Shown: in pieces, positions 47,320 to 64,000 of the stretch | How positions within the stretch are numbered: the first letter of the stretch is position 1 | How the letters are laid out: every line of letters starts with the position of its first letter | NCBI GenBank assembly: GCA_901472455.1 | Contig: LR590464.1 | Coordinates: 3,534,001 to 3,598,000 of the forward strand | Direction: 5' to 3' | From: Leclercia adecarboxylata | GTDB lineage: Bacteria > Pseudomonadota > Gammaproteobacteria > Enterobacterales > Enterobacteriaceae | Length of the DNA: 64,000 bases | The notes under the pieces: model-generated | Seen by the model: the letters and a program-made list of their open reading frames with translations, nothing else | What the model was told of the DNA's origin: nothing | Databases searched by the model: none | Made by a program: the position numbers and the translations under genes

Positions 47320-48978
<1,659 letters not shown>

Positions 48979-49040
48979 CGGGAGATCCTTTCTGGTTAAT
49001 TTGACGCTTGTTGGAGTGCAGCATCGCTAAAAAGTGCCGT

Positions 49041-49490
49041 TTAATCTTGCTCGGGGGTGAAACAGGCGCGCAGACGGGGATGGGTCAACAGCCACAGCAG
49101 TGCCACAATATCGGCGACCAGCAGGGCAATACCGATGCCACTCAGCGCTTCACCCTGTAGCCACAGCAGAGGTTGCCAGCCCAGCAGTACAACCTGGGCG
49201 AGGATCAGCAGCCAGCGCAGCGCCCGCCACAGGCGCGGCACCCGATGGCGCCGCCCGCTCAGTAAAAAGGCCAGCACCGCCGGGATCCCCGGCAGCAGCC
49301 CGAGCCAGAAGTTATCATGATCGGGATAAAACAGGTTCAGCAGGGTATTGCCCTGATCGCGGGAGGCTCCCGCCAGCACGAACAACACCCAGGTGCGCGC
49401 CTGTAGCAACAGCACGCACCAGAACAGGAACGGCAGGCGAACCCGGCCATGGCTGTCATAGTCGCCAGGGTGAAAATCAATACTCTTCAT
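49041..49490 (-). CDS. yfeZ: Inner-membrane protein YfeZ (DUF2919)
   Basis: 149 residues, four hydrophobic segments, matching E. coli YfeZ ([20 protein letters not shown]). Function unknown. Its start lies inside the 3' end of ypeA (14-base overlap), so the two are coupled. Confidence 0.9.
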   Translation of the reverse strand: MKSIDFHPGDYDSHGRVRLPFLFWCVLLLQARTWVLFVLAGASRDQGNTLLNLFYPDHDNFWLGLLPGIPAVLAFLLSGRRHRVPRLWRALRWLLILAQVVLLGWQPLLWLQGEALSGIGIALLVADIVALLWLLTHPRLRACFTPEQD

Positions 49491-49903
49491 CTTCGATCAG
49501 ACGTTTGCCCAGCGTTAGCACGTCGGCATGTTCATAGTTGAGGCGCTCGTACATTCCCAGCACCATGTCGTTATCTTCACGCACCATGATCTGAATTTTT
49601 GGGCAGCCGCGGGCGATCAGTTTCTTTTCCAGACGATTGAGCAGCGCGTTGGCTATGCCACGCCCACGAAACTCCGGGTGAACGCCCAGGTAGTACGCCG
49701 AGCCGCGATGCCCGTCGTAGCCGCCCATCACCGTACCTACCACTTCGCCATTGACCTCCGCGACCAGAAACAGACTGACGTCGTGATTGAGCTTACGCTC
49801 AATGTCCATCTCAGGATCGTTCCACGGTCGCAGTAGCTCGCAGCGCTCCCAAAGGGTGATCACCTCTTCGAAGTCTGCCTGGCGAAAAAACGCGTATCTC
49901 CAT
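49477..49903 (-). CDS. ypeA: GNAT acetyltransferase YpeA (frame interrupted at 5' end)
   Basis: 141-residue N-acetyltransferase-like protein. ATG 49903 (MEIRVF, then [15 protein letters not shown]). One extra T in the GTTTTTTCG run near 49888 breaks the frame after five codons. The acetyl-CoA motif A is [20 protein letters not shown]. The substrate is unknown. Confidence 0.93.
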
Positions 49904-50116
49904 GGTATTAACCGCCTTTTTGGGTTCAAAAACAGTGATTATGACGCGAACGCCCTCTTTCGCCAATATGCAGCGAAAAAGGTCAGGAAATTTGGCATAA
50001 TGGCACTTTGTCACGTATTGAAATGAAAAGTAAAACAATTCACCACACGGACTGTCGTAACGGGAAAGACGATACGATATAACACCAGGACACTCATTTT
50101 TTACATTTCAGGCCGC

Positions 50117-51891
<1,775 letters not shown>

Positions 51892-51895
51892 AAAA

Positions 51896-52038
51896 CCCCT
51901 CACCCCGGCCCTCTCCCCAAAGGGGCGAGGGAGAAAAGATAGCTCCGTGCAGTCCCCTCACCCCAAAAGAGGCGAAGGTGAAAAGACGACTCCGTACAGT
52001 CCCCTCTCCCCTATGGGGAGAGGGTTAGGGTGAGGGTT
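51896..52038. repeat. Three tandem CTCTCCC-type palindromes between hemF and maeB
   Basis: Copies at 51896-51932 (CCCTCACCCC ... AGGGGCGAGGG), 51953-51980 (degraded) and 51999-52036 (CCCCTCTCCCCTATGGGGAG AGGG...), linked by a repeated spacer, CTCCGTGCAGT / CTCCGTACAGT. They separate the convergent genes and may act as terminators. Confidence 0.75.
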
Positions 52039-54317
52039 ACAGCGGCTGCGTCTGCGCCTCAACCACCGCCAGCGCCACCATGTTCACAATACGACGTACA
52101 GAGGCAATCGGGGTCAATACGTGAACCGGTTTCGCCACGCCCATCAGCACCGGCCCCACAGTCACCCCTTCCGAACTGGAGACGCGCAGCAGGTTATAAC
52201 TGATACGCGCCGCCTCGACGTTCGGCATGATCAGCACGTTGGCAGAGCCTTTCAGCGGGCTGTCCGGCATCCGCTCGTTACGGATGCTCTCCACCAGTGC
52301 GGCATCGCCGTGCATCTCACCGTCGATCATCAGCTCAGGCGCGCGCTCGCGGACCAACGCTAAAGTCTCACGCATTTTGCAGGCAGCTGCCGATTTGGAC
52401 GAGCCAAAGTTGGAATGCGACAGCAGCGCTACTTTCGGTTCGATACCAAAGCGACGCACCGTTTCCGCCGCCATCACCGTGATTTCTGCCAGCTCTTCCG
52501 GGGTCGGATCGTCATTGACGTAGGTATCAGCAATGAAGGTGTTACCACTCGGCAGTAACAGGGCATTCATCGCCCCGGCGGTATGCACACCTTCGCGATA
52601 GCCGAAGATCTCCTGCACCACGCTGAAATGCTCATGATAGTCACCAATGGTGCCACAGATCAGCGCGTCGGCTTCGCCACGGTGAACCATGATCGCGCCG
52701 ATCACCGTAGTATTGCTGATCACTGCCCGCTGGGCCTGCTCCTGGGTGATCCCCCGACGTTTCATGATGGCGTAATACTCGTTCCAGTACTCCTTGAAGC
52801 GCGGATCGGATTCATTGTTGACGATCTCAAAGTCCACGCCCGCTTTAATTTGCAGGCCCAGCTTCTGGATACGCATCTCAATCACGCTCGGACGACCAAT
52901 CAGGATCGGTTTGGCCAGCCCCAGGCTCACCAGCTCCTGAGTGGCGTGCAGGACACGCGCCTCCTCCCCTTCCGCCAGTACCACGCGTTTCGCATCTGCA
53001 CGCGCCTGGGGAGAAAATCGGCTTCATGAACAGGTTGGTTTTGTAGACGAACTCGGTCAGCTTATCGACATAGGCGTCGAAGTCGGTGATCGGGCGCGTT
53101 GCCACGCCGGAGTCCATCGCCGCCTTCGCCACCGCTGGCGCGATTTTGACAATCAGGCGTGGATCAAAGGGCTTAGGAATGATGTAGTCCGGGCCGAAGC
53201 TCAGATCCTGATCGCCATAGGCGGAGGCCACCACTTCGCTCTGCTCCGCATGGGCCAGCTCAGCAATGGCATGAACCGCCGCCAGCTTCATCTCTTCGTT
53301 GATGGCGGTGGCACCGACATCCAGCGCGCCACGGAAGATGAACGGGAAGCAGAGAACGTTATTCACCTGGTTCGGGTAATCAGAACGGCCGGTGCAGATG
53401 ATGGCATCCGGGCGCACGGCTTTCGCCAGCGGCGGCAGGATCTCCGGTTCCGGGTTTGCCAGAGCGAGGATCAGCGGCGCACGCGCCATCTTCATCACCA
53501 TCTCTTCATTCAGCACTTTCGGGCCTGAACAGCCGAGGAAGATATCCGCGCCGTCCATGACATCTGCCAGGCTGCGCTTGCCGTCGTCGTCAACGGCATA
53601 GGCGGCTTTGGTTTCGGCCATATTGGCCTCGCGGCCTTTGTAAATAACCCCTTTGGAGTCGCAGACCACGATGTTGTGCTTCTGCATCCCCAGCGCCACC
53701 AGCAGGTTCATACAGGCGATGGCTGCCGCGCCAGCACCAGAGACCACCATGCGCACGTCAGAAAGATTCTTCTCCACCACCCGAAGGCCGTTCAGAATGG
53801 CAGCGGTACTGATGATCGCCGTTCCGTGCTGATCGTCGTGGAACACTGGAATGTTCATGCGTTCACGCAGTTTCTGCTCGATATAGAAACATTCCGGCGC
53901 TTTGATGTCCTCGAGGTTGATGCCGCCAAACGTCGGCTCCAGCGCGGCCACCACGTTAATGAATTTGTCCGGGTCAAGCTCATCCACTTCAATATCAAAC
54001 ACGTCGATACCGGCAAATTTCTTGAACAGCACGCCCTTGCCTTCCATCACCGGTTTACCGGCCAGCGCCCCGATATTGCCCAGTCCCAGCACTGCGGTGC
54101 CGTTGGAGATCACCGCCACCAGGTTGCCACGGGCCGTGTATTTGTAGGCCGCCAGCGGATCTTTTTCGATCTCAAGGCACGGCGCGGCAACGCCCGGCGA
54201 GTAGGCTAACGCCAGGTCACGCTGGGTTGCGAGGGGCTTGGTAGGAGAGACCTGAATTTTGCCGGGTACGGGAAATTCATGAAAATCGAGGGCGCTCTGT
54301 CTTAACTGCTCGTCCAT
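52037..54317 (-). CDS. maeB: NADP-dependent malic enzyme MaeB (frame interrupted)
   Basis: Decarboxylates malate to pyruvate, yielding NADPH. 759 residues. ATG 54317 ([20 protein letters not shown]). N-terminal malic domain ([40 protein letters not shown]), NADP-binding domain ([16 protein letters not shown]), then a C-terminal phosphotransacetylase-like domain (about residues 430-759) ending [11 protein letters not shown]. One extra G near 53009-53013 splits the frame between these parts. Divergent from talA. Confidence 0.96.
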
Positions 54318-54608
54318 TGTAAGGTTCCTTTAGCGTGTCGTTCAAAATGGGTGATGTTGTTATGGTCTGAGTTCACCCTGGGTGGCGGATAGTATCGCTG
54401 CTGCCTGCGGTTCAAACTTTGAAGGCTGCCAAAGTCTCACCATCAAAAAAACAAAAATTGTTAGCAATTTATAACAATCATGTTACCTGCCCAGCGAAGC
54501 AAGACCATGTCCGTCTGCTATGCTTTTTTGTTAAGTACATCGCGAATTTCGCAGAAGTGTGATCTAACACACTCAATCAACTCTTTTATTTCCAAGGAGT
54601 AATCATTT

Positions 54609-55559
54609 ATGAATCAACTAGACGGCATCAAACAATTCACCACGGTCGTTGCTGACAGCGGTGATATCGAATCTATCCGCCATTACCAGCCACAGGATGC
54701 GACCACCAACCCGTCGCTGCTGCTGAAAGCCGCCGGGCTGTCGCACTTTTCGCATCTGATTGACGATGCGATTGCCTACGGCAAAGGGCGGGGAAAAACC
54801 AAGGAGCAACAGGTCGCTGAGGCCAGCGATAAGCTCGCGGTCAATATTGGTAGCGAAATTCTGAAAAGCATTCCGGGACGCGTCTCGACCGAAGTGGATG
54901 CCCGACTCTCCTTTGACCAAGAGAAAAGCATCGCCAAAGCGCGACATATTGTGCAGCTCTACGAGGAGCAGGATGTTGATAAATCGCGCATTCTGATCAA
55001 GCTGGCCTCCACCTGGGAGGGGATCCGCGCCGCCGAGGTGCTGGAGAAAGAGGGAATCAACTGCAACCTGACGCTGCTGTTCTCTTTTGCTCAGGCACGC
55101 GCCTGCGCCGAAGCCGGGGTGTTCCTGGTGTCTCCGTTTGTCGGGCGTATTTACGACTGGTATCAGGCCCGCCAGCCAATGGATCCGTACGTCGTCGAGG
55201 AAGATCCCGGCGTGAAATCGGTACGCAATATCTACGATTACTATAAGCAGCACCGCTACGAGACCATCGTGATGGGCGCCAGCTTCCGCCGGACCGAGCA
55301 GATCCTGGCCCTCACCGGCTGCGATCGACTGACCATCTCCCCTAACCTGTTGCAGGAGTTGCAGGATAAAGAGGAGGAGGTCATCCGCCGCCTGGTACCA
55401 TCATCAACCGTGTTGCCTAAACCCAAACCTATGACCGAAGCCGAATTCCGCTGGGAGCATAATCAGGACGCCATGGCGGTCGATAAGCTGTCAGAAGGGA
55501 TCCGTCTCTTCGCGGTCGACCAACGCAAACTCGAAGATCTGCTCGCCGCCAAACTGTAA
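54609..55559 (+). CDS. talA: Transaldolase A
   Basis: Pentose-phosphate enzyme that transfers a dihydroxyacetone unit between sugar phosphates. 316 residues, unbroken. The Schiff-base lysine lies in [14 protein letters not shown]; the N-terminal signature is [20 protein letters not shown] precedes ATG 54609. It forms an operon with tktB (19 bases apart), as in E. coli, where talA-tktB is a stationary-phase pair. Confidence 0.97.
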   Translation: MNQLDGIKQFTTVVADSGDIESIRHYQPQDATTNPSLLLKAAGLSHFSHLIDDAIAYGKGRGKTKEQQVAEASDKLAVNIGSEILKSIPGRVSTEVDARLSFDQEKSIAKARHIVQLYEEQDVDKSRILIKLASTWEGIRAAEVLEKEGINCNLTLLFSFAQARACAEAGVFLVSPFVGRIYDWYQARQPMDPYVVEEDPGVKSVRNIYDYYKQHRYETIVMGASFRRTEQILALTGCDRLTISPNLLQELQDKEEEVIRRLVPSSTVLPKPKPMTEAEFRWEHNQDAMAVDKLSEGIRLFAVDQRKLEDLLAAKL

Positions 55560-55578
55560 CCTTGCCATGGAGTGAACT

Positions 55579-57567
55579 ATGTCCCGTAAAGAGTTAGCCA
55601 ATGCCATTCGCGCCCTCAGCATGGATGCCGTGCAAAAAGCCAATTCCGGTCATCCAGGCGCACCAATGGGCATGGCCGATATCGCTGAAGTCTTGTGGAA
55701 TGATTTCCTGAAGCATAACCCTAACGATCCAACGTGGTACGACCGCGACCGCTTTATTCTCTCTAACGGTCACGCGTCAATGCTGCTCTACAGCCTGCTG
55801 CACCTCTCGGGCTATAACCTGCCGCTTGAGGAACTGAAAAACTTCCGCCAGCTGCACTCGAAAACCCCGGGTCACCCGGAGATTGGCTATACGCCTGGGG
55901 TGGAGACCACCACCGGCCCACTGGGTCAGGGGCTGGCGAATGCGGTCGGGCTGGCGATTGCCGAGCGCACGCTGGCGGCGCAGTTTAACCAGCCGGATCA
56001 TGAGATTGTCGATCACTTCACGTATGTCTTTATGGGCGATGGCTGTCTGATGGAGGGGATCTCTCACGAGGTCTGTTCTCTGGCGGGCACGCTGGGGCTG
56101 GGCAAACTGATCGGCTTCTACGATCACAACGGCATCTCCATCGATGGCGAGACCGAGGGCTGGTTCACTGACGACACGGCAAAACGCTTTGAAGCCTATC
56201 ACTGGCACGTGGTGCATGAGATTGACGGCCACGATCCAGAGGCGCTAAAAGCAGCCATTCTTGAAGCGCAAAGCGTAACCGATAAACCGTCGCTGATTAT
56301 CTGTCGTACGGTCATCGGATTTGGTTCGCCGAACAAAGCCGGCAAGGAAGAATCCCACGGCGCGGCGCTGGGCGAAGAGGAAGTGGCGCTCACCCGCCAG
56401 AAGCTGGGCTGGAAATACCCTGCCTTTGAGATCCCAAAAGAGATTTATAAAGCCTGGGATGCCCGTGAGGAGGGCGAAAAAGCGCAGGCGGCCTGGAACG
56501 ACAAATTTGCCGCCTACCAGAAAGCGCACCCGGAGCTGGCGGCCGAGTTCAGCCGTCGCATGAGCGGCGGTCTGCCGGAGAACTGGGAAGAGACGACGCA
56601 GGCGCTGATTGAGAACTTACAGGCCAACCCGGCGAAAATCGCGACCCGTAAGGCGTCGCAGAACACGCTGAACGCCATCGGCCCCATCCTGCCCGAGCTG
56701 CTGGGCGGCTCAGCGGATCTGGCCCCGAGTAACCTCACCATCTGGTCTGGCTCCACCTCGCTGAAAGAAGATATCGCCGGGAACTATATCCACTACGGGG
56801 TGCGTGAGTTCGGCATGACCGCCATTGCCAACGGTATCGCCCATCACGGCGGGTTTGTGCCTTATACCGCCACCTTCCTGATGTTCGTGGAATATGCGCG
56901 TAATGCCGCGCGTATGGCGGCGCTGATGAAGGCCCGGCAAATCATGGTCTATACCCACGACTCCATCGGGCTGGGTGAAGATGGCCCGACCCACCAGGCG
57001 GTGGAACAGCTGGCCAGCCTGCGCCTGACGCCAAACTTCAGTACCTGGCGTCCATGCGATCAGGTTGAGGCGGCGGTGGGCTGGAAGCTGGCGGTAGAAC
57101 GCCATAACGGCCCGACGGCACTGATCCTGTCGCGCCAGAATCTGGCGCAGATCGAGCGCACCCCGGAACAGGTGAAAAATATTGCCCGCGGGGGGTACAT
57201 CCTGAAAGACAGCGGCGGCAAGCCGGATCTGATTCTGATTGCTACCGGGTCGGAGATGGAGATCACCGTCAAGGCGGCGGAGAAGCTGACCGCGGAAGGT
57301 CATGCGGTGCGGGTGGTGTCGCTGCCGTCAACGGATATCTTTGATGCCCAGGATGAAGCGTACCGCGAGTCGGTACTGCCCTCGGATGTCACGGCACGTG
57401 TAGCGGTCGAAGCGGGTATCGCGGATTACTGGTACAAATATGTCGGTCTGAAGGGGGCGATCGTCGGCATGACCGGTTATGGCGAATCGGCGCCTGCCGA
57501 GAAGCTGTTCCCGTTCTTCGGCTTTACCGTCGAGAACGTGGTAGAGAAGGCGCAGGCGTTGCTGTAA
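55579..57567 (+). CDS. tktB: Transketolase 2, TktB
   Basis: ThDP-dependent transfer of two-carbon units in the pentose-phosphate pathway. 662 residues, unbroken. ThDP/Mg motif [19 protein letters not shown]...YDHN; N-terminal [20 protein letters not shown]; pyrimidine-domain signature [22 protein letters not shown] at 55569-55572. Close in sequence and position to E. coli TktB, so not the main tktA. Confidence 0.97.
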   Translation: MSRKELANAIRALSMDAVQKANSGHPGAPMGMADIAEVLWNDFLKHNPNDPTWYDRDRFILSNGHASMLLYSLLHLSGYNLPLEELKNFRQLHSKTPGHPEIGYTPGVETTTGPLGQGLANAVGLAIAERTLAAQFNQPDHEIVDHFTYVFMGDGCLMEGISHEVCSLAGTLGLGKLIGFYDHNGISIDGETEGWFTDDTAKRFEAYHWHVVHEIDGHDPEALKAAILEAQSVTDKPSLIICRTVIGFGSPNKAGKEESHGAALGEEEVALTRQKLGWKYPAFEIPKEIYKAWDAREEGEKAQAAWNDKFAAYQKAHPELAAEFSRRMSGGLPENWEETTQALIENLQANPAKIATRKASQNTLNAIGPILPELLGGSADLAPSNLTIWSGSTSLKEDIAGNYIHYGVREFGMTAIANGIAHHGGFVPYTATFLMFVEYARNAARMAALMKARQIMVYTHDSIGLGEDGPTHQAVEQLASLRLTPNFSTWRPCDQVEAAVGWKLAVERHNGPTALILSRQNLAQIERTPEQVKNIARGGYILKDSGGKPDLILIATGSEMEITVKAAEKLTAEGHAVRVVSLPSTDIFDAQDEAYRESVLPSDVTARVAVEAGIADYWYKYVGLKGAIVGMTGYGESAPAEKLFPFFGFTVENVVEKAQALL

Positions 57568-57577
57568 GTGCCTGTGC

Positions 57578-57638
57578 TACCCTCTCTTCCGGGAGAGGGA
57601 ACCAACAAAAAACGGTAACCTTGTGGTTACCGTTTTGC
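57578..57638. terminator. Palindromic repeat and bidirectional terminator, tktB / ypfG
   Basis: CCCTCTC-TTCC-GGGAGAGGG (57578-57603) is followed by AAAACGGTAACC-TTGT-GGTTACCGTTTT (57609-57636), with A/T runs on both sides. Confidence 0.8.
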
Positions 57639-57640
57639 TT

Positions 57641-58683
57641 TTATCGTGTGATCCACAACGTCGGCCACGCGTCTGGCCCATGCCAGTTATCACAAGTCGG
57701 CTCTTCCGCATACCGCACCAGCCGGAAACGCTGCCCGGTGAAACGCCAGCGCGTCTGGATCCCGCAGTCGCCAATCCCGCGCCCCAGAGCCAGGGTCGTC
57801 AACTCGCGGTTTTTTTCATCGAAGCTGGCATTCATTAACTCCATCTCGCTGCTGTCGCTCGACGGCATAAAAGGCAGGCGCAGACGCACGAGATGGGAGG
57901 CAAAGGGCTTTTTACGCGACACCAGCCAGGCCAAATCGACGGTGTTATAGGCCCCTGCCTCACAGCTGATCATCAGCAGCGCTTTGTCATCGGTTAAGGC
58001 GGTGACCCGCACTTCACGTCGTGCCGGATCGAGCGAACACTGGCTGCTGTTAATGCGCCAGGAGCCATAGTCGGTAAGATCGCTACGCTCCTCGCGGGTT
58101 AAAGGTGTGGGGGTCGGGTTAACCACGGCCACCTCTTTCAGCGCAGGCGCAGGCGGTACGCTGAGCGGCGGTTGAGCGCCTTTGTTGATCCACGCGGTTT
58201 CACTCCCGCCACGCTTTTGCTGGGCGTCGATAAACTGCAGCGCCTCTTTCAGTCCATCAAGGGAAATAACCTGCTTGCCATTCGCGAGGGTGATAGCTTT
58301 TTTTTGCTGAAGCGTGGTCAGCAAGGCAGTAATGGTGGCGCATGATCGGTGATCAGACGCCAGGGGGTCACCTGCCAGTGCGGAGGAGCAAGTTGCAGTG
58401 GCTCGCCGTCGAGCAGTAAGCGAGGCGCGATGGCGGGTGCTTTGGGATCAATGGTCGCCAGCCCGCCGAGATCGATACGCAGCACCGCATCGGTTTTCGC
58501 CCCGGCGCTGCGGCTCAGGGTCATCACCAGCCCGTTATGCTCACCGGTATTGCGCGCAATGCAAAAGTTCTGGTTGTTGCAGGTCACCTGCCAGTCAGTA
58601 AACAACTGCTGTGCAGGTGCCGCCTGAACCAGAGTTGCGGGCAGCACGCTGAGCATAAAGATAAGAAAAAGGCTGTGACGCAT
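57641..58683 (-). CDS. ypfG: DUF1176 periplasmic protein YpfG (frame interrupted)
   Basis: About 346 residues. ATG 58683 begins a signal peptide (MRHSLFLIFMLSVLPATLVQ, cleavage after QAA near residue 22). The N-terminal half includes a Cys pair (VTCNNQNFCIARN). The frame breaks near 58335; the second half (QQKKAITLANGKQVISLDGL ... GPDAWPTLWITR) is intact to the stop at 57641. It matches E. coli YpfG; function unknown. Confidence 0.88.
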
Positions 58684-58806
58684 GAATAGCAGGATCCCGG
58701 AAGCAAAACTGACAAACAAACCGTATCTTCCTGCTCAGGCCGGGCTTACTCAATCGGATTTATCGGATAGATTTATATAAAATACATCTTATGAAAAATA
58801 ATAAGA

Positions 58807-59376
58807 TCAACCCATTAACCCGGAACTGCGCAAATACTGTAAGAGTATCACCGTTTTGCCGTCCCGGATTTCACCCGATTGTACCATCGATAGCGCCTCG
58901 CTAAAGGGCAGCTCCAGCACCTCGATCTCTTCATCTTCTATGCCGCCGCCTTTACCCGCGCGCTGTGCATCGCTGTATTCTGCCACGAAGAAATGGACGA
59001 TTTCCGTCACCCCACCGGGAGACATGTACAGCTCAAACACCTTACGCGCTTCACCGACAATAAACCCGGTCTCTTCGATAGCCTCTTTACGAATGCAGAC
59101 TTCCGGCTCGTCGTTATCCAGCAGCCCGGCACAGGTTTCAATCAATCGCCCGTCGGGATTGCCATTCACCCAGGTGGCGATACGGAACTGGCGAATCAGC
59201 ACCACGCTCTGCTTGTGCGGGTTATAGAGCAGGACAGTTGCGCCGTTGCCCCGATCGTAGACTTCACGTTTGTGGCGCACCACTTCGCCGTTACGCCGCG
59301 TCAAATTGTAAGTCAGGTTGCGCAGAATGAAATAGTTATCCGAGAGGCACTTGTCTTTAATCAGTTCAATTTTCAA
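58807..59376 (-). CDS. nudK: Nudix hydrolase NudK
   Basis: GDP-mannose pyrophosphatase family, about 189 residues. The Nudix box is [20 protein letters not shown] followed by G, matching GX5EX7REUXEEXGU with E-A-I-E-E. Start uncertain: TTG 59376 gives (M)[15 protein letters not shown], near the 191-residue E. coli protein; an in-frame TTG at 59400 adds eight residues. No ATG is available, so one altered base at the start is possible. Confidence 0.9.
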   Translation of the reverse strand: MKIELIKDKCLSDNYFILRNLTYNLTRRNGEVVRHKREVYDRGNGATVLLYNPHKQSVVLIRQFRIATWVNGNPDGRLIETCAGLLDNDEPEVCIRKEAIEETGFIVGEARKVFELYMSPGGVTEIVHFFVAEYSDAQRAGKGGGIEDEEIEVLELPFSEALSMVQSGEIRDGKTVILLQYLRSSGLMG

Positions 59377-59449
59377 GGTTACACAGGCTCCATAGCGCAA
59401 AACATGCTGGTCATACTACGCTGTGAAGCCCGCGTTGTCGTCCGTCAGG

Positions 59450-61407
<1,958 letters not shown>

Positions 61408-61623
61408 CACGGTTCCCCCGCTGGCTGAATAACCTTATTCTTTATATGAATAAATTATTTACCGACCGCAACGGGTTGAGGCAATGTTCAATTGCCCAGG
61501 AACACGAACTATTTTGCCTGAACCTGTGTCAGATCAATTAATTTCATTCCTGATGAAATTACGTTTCGTTCCCCTGCGGAAACGCTTATCAGGCCTACTT
61601 CGTATTAGCTCAGGACGCGATTT

Positions 61624-63316
61624 GTGATAGTCAAACAACCGGTTTCACGCACTCTTGCCCGGGCCTTTTTCGCCATCATTGCCCTGTCACTTCTGACGAG
61701 CGCGATTTGCGCTGTTTACCCTCGCCAGCAGCCAGCGCGACGCCGAAGCGATCAACCTGGCGGGGTCACTGCGGATGCAGAGCTATCGCCTGGGTTACGA
61801 TATGCAGCGGGGTAATGCCGATCTGCTGGCCCATCGGCAGGCCTGGCAGCACACGCTAAACGCCCCCGCGCTACTTACCCTAAAAGCTGGTACGTGCCCG
61901 ATGAGGTTCAACAGCGCTATCACCTGTTGCAGCTGGCGTGGCAGGGCGTGGACGAAAAGCTCGCGCAGGGCGATTACAGCTGGTATCAGAACCACATGGA
62001 TGAGTATGTGGCGCGCATCGACGCCTTTGTACTCTCCCTGCAGCATTACGCCGAACATAAAATCCAGCTGTGTTCGCCATCTCCTTTGCCGGTGGGATCG
62101 CATTATCCTGCTGGCGTTCAGCACGCTGCGCCGGATCCGCCAGCAGGTGTTGCCCCGCTCAATTCACCTGGTCGCCTCCAGCCAGCACATTGAGCAAGGC
62201 CGGTTTGATACCCCGGTGCCGGATACCGATCTGCCAAACGAGCTTGGCCTGCTCTCCCGCACCTTTAACCATATGGCGACCGAGCTGCACAGCCTGTATC
62301 GCTCGCTGGAAATTTCGGTCGAAGAGAAGACTCACCACCTGCACGAAGCCCATCAGCAGCTTGAGATGCTGTTTACCTGCTCGCAGGCGATGAACACCAG
62401 CAAAATCGACAGCCACTGTTTCCGTCATATCCTGCAAACCGTGCGCGAATATACCGGGATCAGCTGGCTGGCGCTGCATACCAGCGACGGCTGGAAAATG
62501 CAGGAGGGCGAGGCAAGGCAAAACCTTGAGACGCAGGTGCTGCCGGTGATTATGCTGGATACCCGGTTCGGTGAGCTGCGCTGGCAAAGCGAGCAGCGCG
62601 CCGTCCCGATACCGCTGATGAAAAGCGTCGCCACCATGCTCGGGCGCGGCCTTTTCTCCAACCAGGCGCAAAAACATTACCACCAGCTGCTGTTGATGGA
62701 GGAGCGCGCCACCATCGCCCGCGAACTGCACGACTCGCTGGCACAGGTGCTGTCGTATCTGCGCATCCAGCTGACGCTGCTTAAACATGCGGTGCCGGAG
62801 GAGAACGACGCCGCGCAGGCGATCATCACCGATTTCTCCCGTGCCTTGAATGCCGCTTACCGTCAGCTGCGCGAGCTACTCACCACCTTCCGGCTGACGC
62901 TGAACCAGGCCAACCTGCCCGCCGCGTTACAGGAGACGCTGGACGATCTGCAAAAGCAGACCCGTGCAAAACTGAGTCTCGACTGTCAGCTCTCCTCCCT
63001 GGCGCTGGACGCCCAGATGCAGGTACACCTGCTACAGATTGTGCGCGAGGCGGTGCTGAACGCCATCAAGCACGCCCAGGCCAGCGATATTCAGGTCAAC
63101 TGCGTCACTGCCCCGGACGGCAGCCACAGGGTGAACATCCGCGACGACGGGATCGGCATTGGCGACGCCAGCGAGCCGCCGGGTCACTACGGTCTGAACA
63201 TTATGCGGGAGCGTGCCGACAGGCTGGGGGGCACCCTGCACTTCTCGCAGCCGCCGGGTGGAGGGACGGAGGTCAGCGTCTGTTTCCGCTCGTCAGCCGG
63301 TACGGAGGGTAAATAA
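61624..63316 (+). CDS. narQ: Nitrate/nitrite sensor kinase NarQ (frame interrupted at 5' end)
   Basis: Membrane histidine kinase that detects nitrate and nitrite in the periplasm and phosphorylates NarL/NarP. GTG 61624 (MIVKQPVSRTLARAFFAI). First membrane segment at about 14-36; nitrate-binding P-box region near 61765-61800 (SLRMQSYRLGYDMQ); second membrane segment around 62070-62110; HAMP; then the kinase with phospho-His in TIARELHDSLAQVLSYLRIQ and ATP-binding GHYGLNIMRERADRLGG. Frame changes cluster between 61715 and 62110. From 62150 the frame is clean to the TAA at 63316. Confidence 0.94.
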
Positions 63317-63396
63317 CGGTAAAATCAGGCGGAAAGTCACCAGTCAGCCATGAGGATGGATAATACTCACCGCTTCACAGGGAGAATCGCGCGGAT

Positions 63397-63449
<53 letters not shown>

Positions 63450-63515
63450 CCTTGCCGCTAGAGTTATGCGGGCAATTTACAATGACGACGCGCAGCAAAA
63501 CGAGGTCTTATTTTA

Positions 63516-64000
63516 ATGGCGAATTTTTTCATCGATCGCCCCATTTTTGCCTGGGTGCTGGCAATTCTGTTGTGCCTGACGGGCACGCTGGCCATTTTTT
63601 CCCTTCCTGTTGAGCAGTACCCGGATCTGGCTCCGCCTAATGTGCGGATCACGGCTAACTATCCGGGGGCATCCGCACAAACGCTTGAGAATACCGTCAC
63701 CCAGGTGATCGAGCAGAACATGACCGGTCTCGATAACCTGATGTATATGTCCTCCCAGAGCAGCGCCACCGGGCAGGCGACGGTCACGCTGAGCTTTACC
63801 GCTGGCGCGGACCCGGATGAAGCGGTGCAACAGGTGCAAAACCAGCTACAGTCTGCGCTGCGCAAGCTGCCGCAGGCGGTGCAGAATCAGGGCGTGACGG
63901 TGCGTAAAACCGGCGATACCAACATTCTGACCATCGCCTTTGTCTCCACCGACGGCTCGATGGATAAGCAGGATATCGCTGACTATGTTGCCAGTAATAT
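63516..64000 (+). CDS. acrD: RND multidrug efflux pump AcrD (3' end outside window)
   Basis: Inner-membrane RND transporter exporting aminoglycosides and other drugs with AcrA and TolC. The first 161 residues are seen: MANFFIDRPIFAWVLAILLC with the first membrane helix (about 9-29), then the porter domain (VEQYPDLAPPNVRITANYPG, SQSSATGQATVTLSF). The position after narQ identifies AcrD rather than AcrB. GAGG at 63502-63505 precedes ATG 63516. Confidence 0.95.
   Translation, partial: MANFFIDRPIFAWVLAILLCLTGTLAIFSLPVEQYPDLAPPNVRITANYPGASAQTLENTVTQVIEQNMTGLDNLMYMSSQSSATGQATVTLSFTAGADPDEAVQQVQNQLQSALRKLPQAVQNQGVTVRKTGDTNILTIAFVSTDGSMDKQDIADYVASN

Overview
The window is chromosomal DNA of an enterobacterium. 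Gene order from lpxP to acrD follows the Escherichia coli K-12 backbone closely: lpxP-ypdK-alaC-ypdAB-glk-yfeO-ypeC-mntH-nupC-pdeA-tRNA-Ala-yfeCD-gltX-tRNA-Val/Lys-yfeR-yfeH-ypeB-ligA-zipA-cysZ-cysK-ptsHI-crr-pdxK-cysM-cysAWUP-yfeX-yfeY-yfeZ-ypeA-amiA-hemF-maeB-talA-tktB-ypfG-nudK-aegA-narQ-acrD. The ipdC gene, a lapD/lapG pair and the absence of the fry/ypdCEF, xap, yfeK/yfeS, ucpA and eut blocks point to Enterobacter, Leclercia, Lelliottia or Kosakonia rather than Escherichia. I infer the genus from gene content only.

Region by region. 1-2477: LapD (cut by the window edge) and LapG, the c-di-GMP receptor and periplasmic protease that control retention of a large adhesin. 2487-10497: an accessory envelope cluster that E. 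coli lacks. It holds an alpha/alpha-toroid protein on the lapG strand and, divergently, a secreted alpha/beta hydrolase, a MurF-like ligase joined to a degenerate penicillin-binding domain and a CapA-type domain, a small lipoprotein and a multi-pass membrane protein. This is the best candidate for an undescribed system, probably making or modifying a peptide-containing surface polymer. 10.7-27 kb: lipid A acylation, alanine aminotransferase, the pyruvate-sensing YpdAB pair, glucokinase, a ClC-like channel, indolepyruvate decarboxylase with a divergent aldo-keto reductase, Mn and nucleoside import, and a c-di-GMP phosphodiesterase. 27-31 kb: two tRNA-Ala, gltX, three tRNA-Val, one tRNA-Lys and a FlxA-like gene behind a sigma-28-type promoter. 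31-36.5 kb: yfeR/yfeH, ypeB, ligA, zipA. 36.6-47.2 kb: sulfur assimilation (cysZ, cysK, cysM, cysPUWA) around the PTS operon ptsH-ptsI-crr and pdxK. 47.4-64 kb: DyP peroxidase, small envelope proteins, amidase, heme synthesis, malic enzyme, pentose-phosphate enzymes, a Nudix hydrolase, AegA, NarQ and the start of AcrD.

One property affects the whole annotation. Many highly conserved genes (ypdA, ypdB, glk, ipdC, mntH, cysK, ptsH, ptsI, cysU, aegA and others) have broken reading frames. Where I could compare with the expected protein, the change was nearly always one extra base that lengthens a short run. Because ptsHI, cysK and others are all hit in the same way, I treat these as errors in the sequence, not pseudogenes. 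Such genes are given as full spans from inferred start to inferred stop and marked 'frame interrupted'. Comparisons with E. coli proteins are from memory of those families, not from a search.
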